Shown: piece after piece, positions 35,605 to 44,771 of the stretch
How the letters are laid out: every line of letters starts with the position of its first letter
Position numbering within the stretch: the first letter of the stretch is position 1
Assembly: GCF_023716925.1 (NCBI RefSeq)
Contig: NZ_JAMQQG010000280.1
Span: 1-57,262, forward strand
Length of the DNA: 57,262 nt
Source: Frankia sp. R82
Lineage (GTDB): Bacteria; Actinomycetota; Actinomycetes; Frankiales; Frankiaceae
Reading direction: 5' to 3'
The notes under the pieces: model-generated
The model's input: only the letters and a program-made list of their open reading frames with translations
What the model was told of the DNA's origin: nothing
The model's database searches: none
Position numbers and translations under genes: made by a program

Positions 35605-36657
35605 GTGCCCATGAACGAGCCGGCAGAGTCCGCACAGGAGGCGGATCCCACCTCGGTCGCCGCCCCACAGCGGCAGTCGTCGGCGCCGAAAACCAAGGCT
35701 GCGCCCCGGGCGGAGGCTGCGGACCGGGCGGAGGCTGCGGACCGGGCGGAGGCTCCGGACCGGACAGAGGCTGAGGAGCGGGCGGAGGTCGAGGAGCGGG
35801 CGGAGGTCGAGGAGCGGGCCGGCACCGGGAACCCGGTCGGGCCGGCCGACGGCGGTGCGGCCGACGGTGGTGCGGCCGGCCATGCGGGGCGGGTGCTGCG
35901 GATCGCGACGTTGGTGCTGTTGGCGGCGCTCGGCTTCGGGGGTGTGGTCGCCGTCCGGTCGGCCAGCCCGTCCTTCTCGGTGGCGCGGGCGGGTCCGGAC
36001 CGGCTTGCCGCGACCCTGCGTGCGATCGGTGCCGCGGACCGGTCTCTCGCGGCGCAGGAGGGACGACTGCGCCAGACGGCCGGTGTTACCTCCGCCTCGC
36101 CCGCCGCATCGGTGCCCGGGGTGGGCAGGCCGTCCGGAACGTCCACCCGGTCGCCGGCGACCGGCACAGCTGACGGCGATCCGGCCGGCACCGGCGACCT
36201 GGCCGTGGCCGGCGGGACCGGGCCGGGTGACGCGGCGGACGAGCTGGCGGTGCTGGCGGGAACCGTGCCGGTGACGGGACCAGGGCTGGAGCTGACCGTG
36301 CGGGACCCGAACCGGTCGGTGGATGCCTCGGTACTGCTGGACGCGCTGCAGGAACTGCGGGATGCCGGGGCGGAGGCCATCGAGATCGCCGGGGTGCGGG
36401 CAGGGGTGTCGACGTATGTCGCCGACCATCCGGGGCACGGACTCGTCGTGGACGGACGGCCGATCACGGCGCCCTATGTGCTGCGGGCGATCGGTGATGC
36501 GCACACCCTGGACCGGGCGCTGCGGATCCCCGGTGGGGTGCTCGATACGGTAGCGGCGCGGGACGGTGCGCAGGCCGGTGTGCGGACCTTCGGACGGATG
36601 GAGATCCGGAGCCTGCGGCCGACGCCCAGTCCCCGCTACGCTCGCCCGGCAGGCTGA
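35605..36657 (+). CDS. DUF881-family protein (second)
   Basis: 350 residues from GTG 35605, seven bases after GGAAGG; ATG 35611 is an alternative. The N-terminal 90 residues are disordered and contain six acidic hexapeptides. A membrane helix follows (VLRIATLVLLAALGFGGVVAV), then a linker with low complexity and the DUF881 fold: GPGLELTVRDPNR, DALQELRDAGAEAIEIAGVR, GRPITAPYVLRAIGDAHTLD. It is a paralogue of the gene at 34053. Confidence 0.86.
   Translation: MPMNEPAESAQEADPTSVAAPQRQSSAPKTKAAPRAEAADRAEAADRAEAPDRTEAEERAEVEERAEVEERAGTGNPVGPADGGAADGGAAGHAGRVLRIATLVLLAALGFGGVVAVRSASPSFSVARAGPDRLAATLRAIGAADRSLAAQEGRLRQTAGVTSASPAASVPGVGRPSGTSTRSPATGTADGDPAGTGDLAVAGGTGPGDAADELAVLAGTVPVTGPGLELTVRDPNRSVDASVLLDALQELRDAGAEAIEIAGVRAGVSTYVADHPGHGLVVDGRPITAPYVLRAIGDAHTLDRALRIPGGVLDTVAARDGAQAGVRTFGRMEIRSLRPTPSPRYARPAG
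35710..35817 (+). repeat. six in-frame 18-bp repeats in second DUF881 gene
   Basis: Units encode AEAADR twice, AEAPDR, TEAEER and AEVEER twice. The acidic, Ala-rich hexapeptides probably extend a helix or a disordered segment before the membrane helix. Confidence 0.85.
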
Positions 36658-36750
36658 CCGCGCAGCCGCAGGGCCACATGGCCTTGCGGCTGGTTCCGTG
36701 GCTGTGCCGTGGCCGCGGGAGCACGTCGATCAAGGGGAGGCGATCTTCCG

Positions 36751-37131
36751 GTGTATCCGGACGACCTGAAGTACACCCGTGAGCACGAGTGGGTTCGGCT
36801 TTCCGGGAGCACGGCCGTGATCGGTATCACGTCGTTCGCGCAGGAGGCGCTGGGCGACATCGTGTTCGTGTCCCTACCCGAGGTGGGGGCCGAGATCGCC
36901 GCCGGCGAGTCCTTCGGCGAGGTCGAGTCGACCAAGAGCGTCTCGGAGATCTACGCTCCCGCCGCGGGGCGGGTGATCGCCAGTAACGAGGTGCTGGCCA
37001 CCTCGCCCGAGCTGATCAACTCTGATCCTTTCGGTGACGGATGGCTGGTCGAGCTCACCCTCGCGGACGCCGGCCTCGGGGAGCTGCTGACTGCCGCAGA
37101 GTACGAGGAGTACGTCAAGGAGCACTCATAG
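36751..37131 (+). CDS. gcvH: glycine cleavage system H protein
   Basis: 126 residues from GTG 36751 with GGGGAGG upstream. The lipoyl-attachment lysine lies in FGEVESTKSVSEIYAP, the family signature, in a beta barrel beginning KYTREHEWVRLSG. It carries the aminomethyl group between the P, T and L proteins of glycine cleavage. None of those genes lies in the window; its presence here is part of the conserved actinobacterial cluster with garA. Confidence 0.96.
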   Translation: MYPDDLKYTREHEWVRLSGSTAVIGITSFAQEALGDIVFVSLPEVGAEIAAGESFGEVESTKSVSEIYAPAAGRVIASNEVLATSPELINSDPFGDGWLVELTLADAGLGELLTAAEYEEYVKEHS

Positions 37132-37423
37132 TAGCTGGTGTGGTCGGGTGGTGGGGGCTGGGTCACGCCACGCCGAACAACACGGGTCGCACCCTTTTCG
37201 CGACCGTGCCCCCGATGCACTAGCCTCGGAGTGCGCCGGGGGTACGGTCATGAACGGTCCGGCCGTCGGCATGTGATCATCCCGGTGGTGGCGGTGGGCT
37301 GGGTGTGTCAGGCTTTCACCATCGCAATGCTGGTAAAGACATTCCCGCCGCCGCCTCGGTGGCGGCCGAGGCGGCTGGCGAGCCCGCTCACGCGGGGATC
37401 GACGGCAGGAAGCGGACGCGACT

Positions 37424-37969
37424 GTGTTCTGCACGAGGTGCGGACAGCAGAACCCGTCCGACGCGCTGTACTGCGCGCGGTGCGGGTCCCCTCTGGTGCG
37501 CCCGGGGGAGCCCGTGGCGCCGGAGCGGCCCGCCGAACAGACGTCGACCCTTAACCTGGCCGCCGCGCTGTCGGGTATCGAGGGAGACCATGTCGACGAG
37601 TCGACCGAGCGCGACGCGGTCGCCGCGGTCGACGCGTTGCCGCCGGGCTCGGCGCTGCTGGTGGTCAAACGGGGCCCGAACGCGGGCAGCCGGTTCCTGC
37701 TCGACGCGGACATGACCAGCGTCGGGCGGCATCCGGAGAGCGACATCTTTCTCGACGACGTGACGGTCTCGCGACGGCATGCGGAGTTCCATCGTTCGCC
37801 GTACACGAAGGGCTTCTCCGTGCGGGACGTCGGCAGCCTCAACGGCACCTACCTCAACCGCGAGCGCATCGACTCCGCCGAGCTCACCAGCGGCGACGAG
37901 GTGCAGATCGGCAAGTTCCGGCTGGTGTTCCTCACCGGCACGAGCTACGGGGGGTCGGCGGCGCGGTGA
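37424..37969 (+). CDS. garA: FHA-domain protein GarA/OdhI-like, with zinc ribbon
   Basis: 181 residues from GTG 37424, with AGGAAGCGG before it. Residues 2-24 are a zinc-ribbon-like CxxC...CxxC motif: FCTRCGQQNPSDALYCARCG. The FHA domain occupies about residues 75-175: LLVVKRGPNAGSRFLL, VGRHPESDIFLDDVTVSRRH, VGSLNGTYLNRERIDSA, GDEVQIGKFRLVFLTG. GarA of Mycobacterium is a kinase-controlled regulator of 2-oxoglutarate metabolism through a phosphorylated Thr-Thr motif; here the equivalent stretch is EQTSTLNLAA, which keeps a Thr-Ser-Thr. Likely target of a Ser/Thr kinase. The zinc ribbon is absent from mycobacterial GarA. Confidence 0.9.
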   Translation: MFCTRCGQQNPSDALYCARCGSPLVRPGEPVAPERPAEQTSTLNLAAALSGIEGDHVDESTERDAVAAVDALPPGSALLVVKRGPNAGSRFLLDADMTSVGRHPESDIFLDDVTVSRRHAEFHRSPYTKGFSVRDVGSLNGTYLNRERIDSAELTSGDEVQIGKFRLVFLTGTSYGGSAAR

Positions 37970-37985
37970 TCGGGAAGGTCCAACG

Positions 37986-38774
37986 GTGAGTGGGTTCGCC
38001 GCGACCGCGGCGGCGTCCGCGTCGCACCAGGAGCTGCCGGGTCGGGGCCGTGGCAACGCGAAAGGCCCGGCCGCGAAGGTGCTCACCATCGGCCAGGTCC
38101 TCGAGCAGCTGCGGGCGGACTTCGCCGACATCACGCTGTCGAAGATCCGTTACCTGGAGGCGGAGGGGCTGGTCGAGCCGGCCCGCACCTCCGCCAATTA
38201 CCGAAAGTACTCTGCCGACGACGTTGCGCGTCTGCGTTATGTGCTGCATGCGCAACGTGAGCGCTTTCTCCCGTTGCGGGTGATCAAGGAAGAGCTGGCC
38301 TCGCTCGATCGGGACGAGGCTCCGGTGCACCGTCCCGGCCCCCGCGCGCTGCCCCCGCATCCGGCCCCTACCGGCCTGGACGCGATTCTCGGTGCCGAGC
38401 GGGTGCGGATGTCGCGTCGTGAGCTCCTGGCAACCGTGGGGCTCGACGAGGAGACCCTGACAGACCTGGAACGTCACGGTCTGGTCGCCCCGATCGGCGG
38501 AGGCAGCTACTACGACTCCGATGCGGTGCTTGTGGCCCGCACCGTGGCGCTGCTCGCCGGGCACGGCGTGCAGCCCCGGCATCTGCGGGCCGCCCGGACG
38601 GTGGCCGATCGTGAGGCTGGTCTCATCGAGGCCGCCGCCGCCCCCCTGCGCGGGCCGCGCGGTGAGGACGGCGCCGGCCGGCATGCGCAGACCGCGGACG
38701 AGCTCGCTGCCTTGCTGGTGCGGCTGCATGCGGCCCTGCTGCGTTCCCGGCTCAGCGCCGGTCGCCCCGGCTGA
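37986..38774 (+). CDS. ftsR: MerR-family regulator FtsR-like
   Basis: 262 residues from GTG 37986, with GGGAAGG seven bases before and 16 bases after garA. The MerR helix-turn-helix is KVLTIGQVLEQLRADFADIT then SKIRYLEAEGLVEPARTSAN and YRKYSADDVARLRYVLHAQR. The C-terminal half (DAILGAERVRMSRRELLATV) has no metal-binding cysteines. FtsR in Corynebacterium activates ftsZ; the gene's position beside garA matches Rv1828. A role in cell-division control is inferred from that synteny. Confidence 0.85.
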   Translation: MSGFAATAAASASHQELPGRGRGNAKGPAAKVLTIGQVLEQLRADFADITLSKIRYLEAEGLVEPARTSANYRKYSADDVARLRYVLHAQRERFLPLRVIKEELASLDRDEAPVHRPGPRALPPHPAPTGLDAILGAERVRMSRRELLATVGLDEETLTDLERHGLVAPIGGGSYYDSDAVLVARTVALLAGHGVQPRHLRAARTVADREAGLIEAAAAPLRGPRGEDGAGRHAQTADELAALLVRLHAALLRSRLSAGRPG

Positions 38775-38954
38775 ACGGCCAGTTCGGCCGGGACGGGCCG
38801 GCTTCGGGTGGGTGGCCGGAACCGTCGTGGTGGGCAGCGGAACCCCTCGGCGCGCTGACGCGGGACCCAAGCGGGGATACTGTCTCCCCTGTGGGGTTTT
38901 CTGGCTCCGGTCCCAACATCCCGCCCTGCCCCACCTGCGCGAGGAGGTAGATCG

Positions 38955-39440
38955 GTGCATCGGCTGGACATCGTCGGCGTGCGAGTCGAGCTTCCGTCGA
39001 AGCAGCCGATCGTCCTGCTCAAGGAGGTGGGCGGTGAGCGGTACCTGCCCATCTGGATCGGCGCTGTCGAGGCGACCGCGATCGCGTTCGCCCAGGAAGG
39101 CATCACCACGGCGCGTCCGATGACGCATGACCTGATGCGGGACGTGCTGCGCGCCCTGCAGACGGACCTGACCCGGGTGACCATCACCGACCTGCAGGAC
39201 GGGGTCTTCTTTGCCACGCTCGTGTTCGGCAACGGCGTGGAGGTCTCCGCCCGGCCGTCGGACGCGATCGCGCTCGCGATGCGGATGGGGGCGCCGGTCT
39301 ACGGCGTCGAGGCCGTTCTGGCCGAAGCCGGGATCACCGTCCCCGAGGAGCAGGAACAGGAGCAGGAGAGCGAGCTGGAGAAGTTCCGCGAGTTCCTCGA
39401 CACGATCTCTCCCGAGGACTTCAACACCCCTGGCTCCTGA
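38955..39440 (+). CDS. bifunctional nuclease family (DUF151) protein
   Basis: 161 residues from GTG 38955 with GAGGAGG upstream. It has the family's VLLKEVGGERYLPIWIGAVE, the ARPSDAIALAMRMGAPVYGV motif, and a C-terminal Glu-rich tail (EEQEQEQESELEKF). DUF151 proteins of plants and bacteria show nuclease activity in vitro. It is the Rv1829 counterpart, between the two MerR genes. Confidence 0.92.
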   Translation: MHRLDIVGVRVELPSKQPIVLLKEVGGERYLPIWIGAVEATAIAFAQEGITTARPMTHDLMRDVLRALQTDLTRVTITDLQDGVFFATLVFGNGVEVSARPSDAIALAMRMGAPVYGVEAVLAEAGITVPEEQEQEQESELEKFREFLDTISPEDFNTPGS

Positions 39441-39935
39441 CGGCGCTTCGACGCCCAGCTCGCTCGGGTCCGCGTCGCCGGGCCGGGCCCGGGTCGCCGG
39501 CCGGGGTCACGTCGGTGCTCGCTTCAACACTGTGTGCGTCGATGTCCGTCAGTGGAGCGCAGGTCTGGTGCGGAGCGGAAGTAGCAATTCCTTTTTGTCG
39601 ATTCTGCACCGCCGTGTCCGCTGGACTAGGGACACGGCGTCTTAGATCATTGAAGGAATCGCGCGCCGCTCCTACGGTCAGGACAGCCCTACCCCGCAGT
39701 CAGCGTTGGCCGGCTCCACCGGGTGTGCCGACGCCTGGCCCTGGGCACCGCGAGGTCGCGGATGATGTGGCGCCTCGGCATCATGGCCGTCCTGGTGCCC
39801 GCGTGGCCTGGCGTTCTGGTGCGCTGCGAAAGGTGACTCGACCGGACCGGATGTCCGGGACGGCGGCCCCTGGATGCCGGCTGCCGAGGATGGGCGCGGA
39901 TCGATCCGGAGGATGAGGCTGGCTATGGCGGCGAA
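39441..39935. other. spacer between DUF151 gene and second MerR gene
   Basis: About 495 bases without a convincing gene. It contains a palindrome at 39610-39639 and a TTTTTGTCG stretch just left of it. Probably the promoter region of the MerR gene. Confidence 0.5.
39610..39639. promoter_or_regulatory. 10-bp perfect inverted repeat
   Basis: CGCCGTGTCC (39610-39619) and GGACACGGCG (39630-39639) are separated by ten bases. It could be the terminator of the upstream cluster or an operator for the downstream MerR gene 300 bases away; the following TCTTAG gives no T tract. Confidence 0.45.
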
Positions 39936-40487
39936 GTGCGTACAGCGATGATCGAACAGGGCCAGCTGTTCCCGGGTGAGATACCCGAACCACCCGGGGA
40001 CGACGTCGGGTACCGCGGGCCGACGGCCTGCGCGGCGGCGGGGATCACCTACCGCCAGCTCGACTACTGGGCCCGGACCGGGCTGGTCGTGCCCAGCGTG
40101 CGTGACGCGTCGGGGTCGGGCAGCCAGCGGCTCTACTCGTTTCGGGACGTCCTCGTTCTGCGGGTGGTGCGCAAACTGCTCGAGGCGGGGGTGTCGCTGC
40201 AGAACATCCGGGTCGCCGTCGAGCATCTGCGCACCCGCGGCGTGGACGACCTGGCCCACCTGACGCTGATCAGCGACGGGTCGACCGTCTACGAGTGCAC
40301 CTCGGACGACCAGGTGATCGATCTCGTTCGCGGCGGGCAGGGCGTGTTCGCGATCGCCGTCGGCCGGGCTCTGCGCGACATGCGCGGCCAGCTCGCCGAA
40401 CTGCCCTGCGAGCGGCCCGGTTCACCCCCGGCGGCCCATCCCGGAGACGAGCTGGCCAGCCGCCGCACCCGCCGCAGCTCGGCCTGA
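39936..40487 (+). CDS. MerR-family regulator (second)
   Basis: 183 residues from GTG 39936 (ATG 39948 is an alternative; neither has a good ribosome-binding site). DNA-binding region: GYRGPTACAAAGITYRQLDY then WARTGLVVPSVRDASGSGSQ and RLYSFRDVLVLRVVRKLLEA. The C-terminal half (VYECTSDDQVIDLVRGGQGV, FAIAVGRALRDMRGQLAEL) is the DUF-like sensor of the Rv1830 type. It closes the conserved cluster. Target genes unknown. Confidence 0.88.
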   Translation: MRTAMIEQGQLFPGEIPEPPGDDVGYRGPTACAAAGITYRQLDYWARTGLVVPSVRDASGSGSQRLYSFRDVLVLRVVRKLLEAGVSLQNIRVAVEHLRTRGVDDLAHLTLISDGSTVYECTSDDQVIDLVRGGQGVFAIAVGRALRDMRGQLAELPCERPGSPPAAHPGDELASRRTRRSSA

Positions 40488-40503
40488 CCGGTTCGGTGCC
40501 CGC

Positions 40504-41043
40504 TCAGGTCCGGCCTTCGGCCTCCTGGGCGTTGCCGAGAGTGGCCTCGTAGGCCAGCCACTCGGCGCGCAGCACCGGCCAGCCGTCGGCGCGCAGCAGA
40601 TCCACGACGGCGGGGTCGTCGTCCACCACCACGGCAACCCGGCGCCGTGCACCGAGGCTGCGCAGCTCGGCGCGCTTGAACACCCGGGCCGGGCGCCGGT
40701 CGTCGTCCGGGCGCATCCGTAGCTCGCCCAGCGGCAGACCCTGCTCCCGCAGCCAGCGCGCGGTGTCGTCGCGGGACCGTTCCGGGCGGCCGGTCAGCCA
40801 CACGACCTCATGGTCGCGGGCGAGCCTGCCGACCAGCTCGACGCCCTCGGCCAGCGGCGGGTCCGCCGGGGCCGCGGCGAAGAACGAGTCCCAGTCGCCG
40901 GGGCTTGCCCGCAGGAACCGCAGGCGGTGCCGCACGTCGGCCACCACCCCGTCCACGTCGACAACCGCGAGCGGCCGCTGCTGTGCGGGTACCGCCTCGC
41001 CCACCCCGTCGAGGCTGTCCGCGCTGTGCGCCGCGTCCGTCAC
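40504..41043 (-). CDS. HAD-family phosphatase-like protein
   Basis: 179 residues from the GTG at 41043, with GGGAGGGGAGC upstream. HAD motif I is VVDVDGVVADVRHR, motif II WLTGRPERSRDDTARWL, and motif IV region VAVVVDDDPAVVDLLRADGW; the motif III lysine is probably in RVFKRAELRSLG. Similar proteins are annotated as polynucleotide kinase 3'-phosphatase-like or haloacid dehalogenase; substrate unknown. It converges with the MerR gene, 16 bases apart. Confidence 0.8.
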   Translation of the reverse strand: MTDAAHSADSLDGVGEAVPAQQRPLAVVDVDGVVADVRHRLRFLRASPGDWDSFFAAAPADPPLAEGVELVGRLARDHEVVWLTGRPERSRDDTARWLREQGLPLGELRMRPDDDRRPARVFKRAELRSLGARRRVAVVVDDDPAVVDLLRADGWPVLRAEWLAYEATLGNAQEAEGRT

Positions 41044-41674
41044 CAGGCTCCCCTCCCTCGTGTCGTCCTGACCATCGCACCTTTCCACGCGGGACGGGAC
41101 ACCCGCTCCACGGTGTGACGTTGCGTCGTTGCGCCAGCGGGGGCCAGATGGCGGGTGGCTGATGGTCCAGACCATGGCATCGTCCTGCGCCGTGGCCGGT
41201 CGGTGATGCCCGCCTCGGGTGTCAGCTCGCCCACATGGGTCGTGCACCGGGCGGTCCTGGCCGGCCCGGGCGCTCCCGCAGGCCCACGACGACGGGCTTC
41301 CGCGTGGTCCATCCGTCGTCCATGGATGGTCCTGCCGCTGTGATCCGGGTCGGAGGTGGCACCGCGAGGCCGATCAGTGGCTAGCGTGTCCGGGGTCGGC
41401 GGGCAGCGTCGGTGAGCGGGATCAGCGGGCAGCGCGGGCGGGCGGAGTCGGTCGACCGGTGCGGACGGGCGCTGGCCCGGACGGGGCATGGCCGTCCGGT
41501 CGGTGTGACCGTGATCAGTCGATCGAGGCCACGATCGGGCATGGTGGTTCGGCCGGTCCGGCGCGTTCTGGGATGTTTGCACTCCTGGACGTGTCATGGT
41601 CGTCAGAGCTGCCGTCAGCATCATGATCGTGGGCTGCGGCGCGCGTCGTGGCGGGGCGAGGGGAGGTTGGGTCG
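41044..41674. other. 630-base divergent spacer
   Basis: Lies between the HAD gene and the FtsK-like gene. It contains the palindrome ATGGTC-CA-GACCAT (41163-41176) and an inverted CCATCC/GGATGG pair (41309-41329). Frames are shadows without domains. Confidence 0.5.
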
Positions 41675-44600
41675 ATGTCGGGTACCCGGCGGGCACGCAC
41701 GCTCGTGGCCGGGATCCAGTCCTCGCTGGGCGCGGCGCTGGCGCTGGCCTATCGGCTGGATGCGCAGGCCGACGAGCTCGAGCAGGGCGGCGGCCCCGGC
41801 GCGCGGGGAACGACGGGTGATCCGGTCGACCCGCTCGCCATCGACGCGGAACTCACCGAGGCCCGCGCGATCGCCCGCGCCCAGTCCCGCGGGTTCGCCG
41901 GGCTCGCCTGGTCCGCCTCCGACTGGCAGCGTGGCCTGCTCGGCCTCGGCACCGAAACCGCACGCGCGGGCTATCTCGGAGCCGCGGGGGGCGGCGCCGG
42001 GACGGCTCGTCCGGCCCGATACCGGCCGGGTCTGTGGCGGGCCGGGCAGGTCATCGTCGGCACCGGGGTGACGGCGGCCCGAGTGCCGTTGGCCGTGCCG
42101 CTGCTGGATGCCCGCAACCTGCGGATCGAGACGTCGCGGGCGAACCGCGGCGCGGCGGTGGACCTGGTCCGTGGCCTGCTCACCCGGATCCTGGCCGCGG
42201 TGCCGGCCGGCCGGGTGCGGGTCATCGTCTACGACCCGCACGAGCTCGGCGCGGGGCTGGCCGGTCTCGCGCCGCTGCGTGCCGCCGGCGTGGTCGAGGC
42301 GACCATCACCACCCGGGTCCGGCTCGAGGAGCGGCTGGCCCGGTTGTCCGACGAGGTGGGCCGGATCACCGTCGAGCGGCTCGGCGGGCAGTTCGACTCC
42401 CTGCGCGACCGCGAGGACGCCGGCCACGGCCGTCCGGAGCCGTGGCAGGTGCTCGTTCTGCTGGGTGAACCGCAGCTCTACGAGGAGGGCGGCCGGTCCC
42501 TGGCCGCGATCGCCGCGCAGGGCCCGGCCTGCGGGGTCAGCGTGATCTCCGTCGTCCTGGCGTCGCCACGCCAGCCGGGCGAGCTCGGTTTCGCGGCCGA
42601 CGACGACGCGTTGCCGCCCGACCCTGACGCCGACCTCGGCTTCGACGACGAGACCGATCCAGTGACCCAGGCGCTGCCGAACGCGGTCGTGTTCACCTCG
42701 GTGGACCTGCTCGCCCACCGGGCCATCTGGCGGGAGACTCCGCCCGGGCTGTGGCGTACCTCGCTGACCGGCCAGCTCCCCGTCGAACTGGACGGGCCAC
42801 CGCCCACTCCGATCGTCACCCTGGTGAGCAACCAGATCGCCGACGCGGCGCGTCAGCACGCGGCCCGCCCGCCCGGCATCACCGAGCTGTTGCCGAACGT
42901 CCTGTGGGAATCCGACAGCTCCTCGGGGGTCACCGTCTCGGTGGCCCGGGGCGTCGACGGGCCGGTCGCGCTGACCTTCGACGACGACACCGTGCACGCG
43001 CTCGTCGGCGGGCAGGCCGGCGCGGGCAAGTCGACCCTGCTGCTCGACGTCGTCTACGGCATCGCCGCCCGGTACTCACCCGAACAGGTCCGCTTCCACC
43101 TGCTGGACTTCAAGGAAGGGCTCGAGTTCGCCCAGTTCGCCGGCGGCCCCGCCGATCCGTTCTTCCTCCCGCACGCCGACACCGTCGGCATCGAGAGCGA
43201 CCGGGAGTTCGGCGTCGCGGTGCTGCGCGCGGTGCGGGAGCAGATGCGTCGGCGCGCGGTGGCGATGCGCGCCGTCGGCGCCCGTGACCTGCGCGGCCTG
43301 CGCGCCACCGACCGTTCCTCGGCCTGGCCGCGGATCATCGTCGTCGTCGACGAGTTCCAGGTGATGCTCACCCCGTTGGACGAGATCGCCCGGGAGGCTG
43401 TCGCGCACCTGGAAGTCCTCGCCCGCCAGGGCCGGGCGTACGGAGTGCATCTGCTGCTCGCCAGCCAGACCCTGTCCGGCATCGACGCGCTCGACTCCAC
43501 CGCGGGCAAGCGGGGCTCGATCTTCGGGCAGTTCGCGTTGCGGGTGGCGCTGCGCACGTCGATCTCGGAGTCGCGGGTCCTGCTGTCGACGGCGAACGAG
43601 GCCGCGGGCGCCCTCGGCGGTGTCGGCGAGGCCATCGTCAACCGGCGTAACGGGCATCCGGCGGGCAACGAACTGGTCCGTGTCGCCTATCCCGACGCCG
43701 CCACGATCGCGGGCCTGCGTGACCGGCTCGCCAGCGCCACCGCCCGCAGCCTGCCGGGTGCCCGTCCTCCGCGGGTGTTCGTCGGGCACGCTCCCGCGCT
43801 GCTCGACGACAACGCCGTCTACCGGGCGCTCGACGGCCGCCCCGCACCGCTGGCTGTCGAACGCATCGGCATCGGCACCGGTCTGGACAGTGCCGCCGCC
43901 GCGAGCCTCGACGTCGCCACCGGCCTCGACGTCGCCACCACTGCGGACGCACCCACCAGTGTCGATCCCATGGGTGCTGCCGTCGGCAGCACCGGTTCCG
44001 GCGGGTGGCTGGCACCGGGGGAGGATCCGCTGGCCCTTGTCGGGGTTCCGGTGGATCTTGCGCCGGCGGCGGTCGGGGTGCGGCTGGCGGCCTCGCCCGG
44101 CCGGCATCTCGCGGTGCTCGGGCCGCTGCGCCGCGAGGCGATGGGCATCCTGCAGGCGGCCGCGGCCAGTGTCGCCGCCCAGGCCGGGCCCGGCGGGCTG
44201 ATCGTCGAGATCGTGGCCGCCGAACCGACCGCGCGGGGCGCCGCGGAGGTGCTCGCCGAGCGGATCCGGCGTGCCGACCATCCGGCCCGGGTCACCGACG
44301 TCACCGGGCTGCGGGCCGTGCTCGCCGCGGCCGCCGGCGAAACCCGGGCGAGGGAGGAGTCGGCTCTGGCCGGCACCGCCGGCGCGGGCCTGCCGCTGCG
44401 GCTCGTGGTGGTCTTCGCGCTGGATGCCGGGCGGGCGGCCCTGGAGGCCCGCGACGAGCAGACCCGCCGCACCGGCCTGGAGGATCTCCGTACCCTGACC
44501 CGTCGCGGACCCGCCCAGCATGTCCATCTGATCGGCTGGTGGCGGGGGGTGTCGCGGATGTCGGAGGACCTCGGTCCGGTGAACCGGGATGACATCGCGG

Positions 44601-44761
44601 CCTGGGCGGCGGTGGGCGTACCGGGCAGCGAGCTGTTCGCCCTGGCCGGGCACCGCCCGGTCGCCGGCGGGACGATGCCCAACCGGGCCGTTCTGTTCGA
44701 CCGGCATTCCCAGTCCGAACCGCGCACGGTGGTCCCGTTCGCCCCGCTGGTCCGAGGGTAG
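41675..44761 (+). CDS. FtsK/SpoIIIE-domain ATPase, EccC-like architecture
   Basis: 1028 residues from ATG 41675, nine bases after GGGGAGG. There is no N-terminal membrane helix. Residues 1-430 include a Rossmann-like degenerate ATPase segment (RVRVIVYDPHELGAGLAGLA, WQVLVLLGEPQLYEEGG). The central FtsK domain, about 430-700, has Walker A VGGQAGAGKSTLLL, Walker B IIVVVDEFQVML and VHLLLASQTLSGIDAL. A third degenerate ATPase-like part lies near the C-terminus (LRLVVVFALDAGRAALEA, HVHLIGWWRGVSRMS). A chain of several FtsK-type modules, one with a complete P-loop, resembles EccC of type VII secretion more than the DNA translocase FtsK. It heads a three-gene unit with a membrane protein and a small helical protein. 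Confidence 0.82.
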   Translation: MSGTRRARTLVAGIQSSLGAALALAYRLDAQADELEQGGGPGARGTTGDPVDPLAIDAELTEARAIARAQSRGFAGLAWSASDWQRGLLGLGTETARAGYLGAAGGGAGTARPARYRPGLWRAGQVIVGTGVTAARVPLAVPLLDARNLRIETSRANRGAAVDLVRGLLTRILAAVPAGRVRVIVYDPHELGAGLAGLAPLRAAGVVEATITTRVRLEERLARLSDEVGRITVERLGGQFDSLRDREDAGHGRPEPWQVLVLLGEPQLYEEGGRSLAAIAAQGPACGVSVISVVLASPRQPGELGFAADDDALPPDPDADLGFDDETDPVTQALPNAVVFTSVDLLAHRAIWRETPPGLWRTSLTGQLPVELDGPPPTPIVTLVSNQIADAARQHAARPPGITELLPNVLWESDSSSGVTVSVARGVDGPVALTFDDDTVHALVGGQAGAGKSTLLLDVVYGIAARYSPEQVRFHLLDFKEGLEFAQFAGGPADPFFLPHADTVGIESDREFGVAVLRAVREQMRRRAVAMRAVGARDLRGLRATDRSSAWPRIIVVVDEFQVMLTPLDEIAREAVAHLEVLARQGRAYGVHLLLASQTLSGIDALDSTAGKRGSIFGQFALRVALRTSISESRVLLSTANEAAGALGGVGEAIVNRRNGHPAGNELVRVAYPDAATIAGLRDRLASATARSLPGARPPRVFVGHAPALLDDNAVYRALDGRPAPLAVERIGIGTGLDSAAAASLDVATGLDVATTADAPTSVDPMGAAVGSTGSGGWLAPGEDPLALVGVPVDLAPAAVGVRLAASPGRHLAVLGPLRREAMGILQAAAASVAAQAGPGGLIVEIVAAEPTARGAAEVLAERIRRADHPARVTDVTGLRAVLAAAAGETRAREESALAGTAGAGLPLRLVVVFALDAGRAALEARDEQTRRTGLEDLRTLTRRGPAQHVHLIGWWRGVSRMSEDLGPVNRDDIAAWAAVGVPGSELFALAGHRPVAGGTMPNRAVLFDRHSQSEPRTVVPFAPLVRG

Positions 44762-44771
44762 GCAGACCAAG

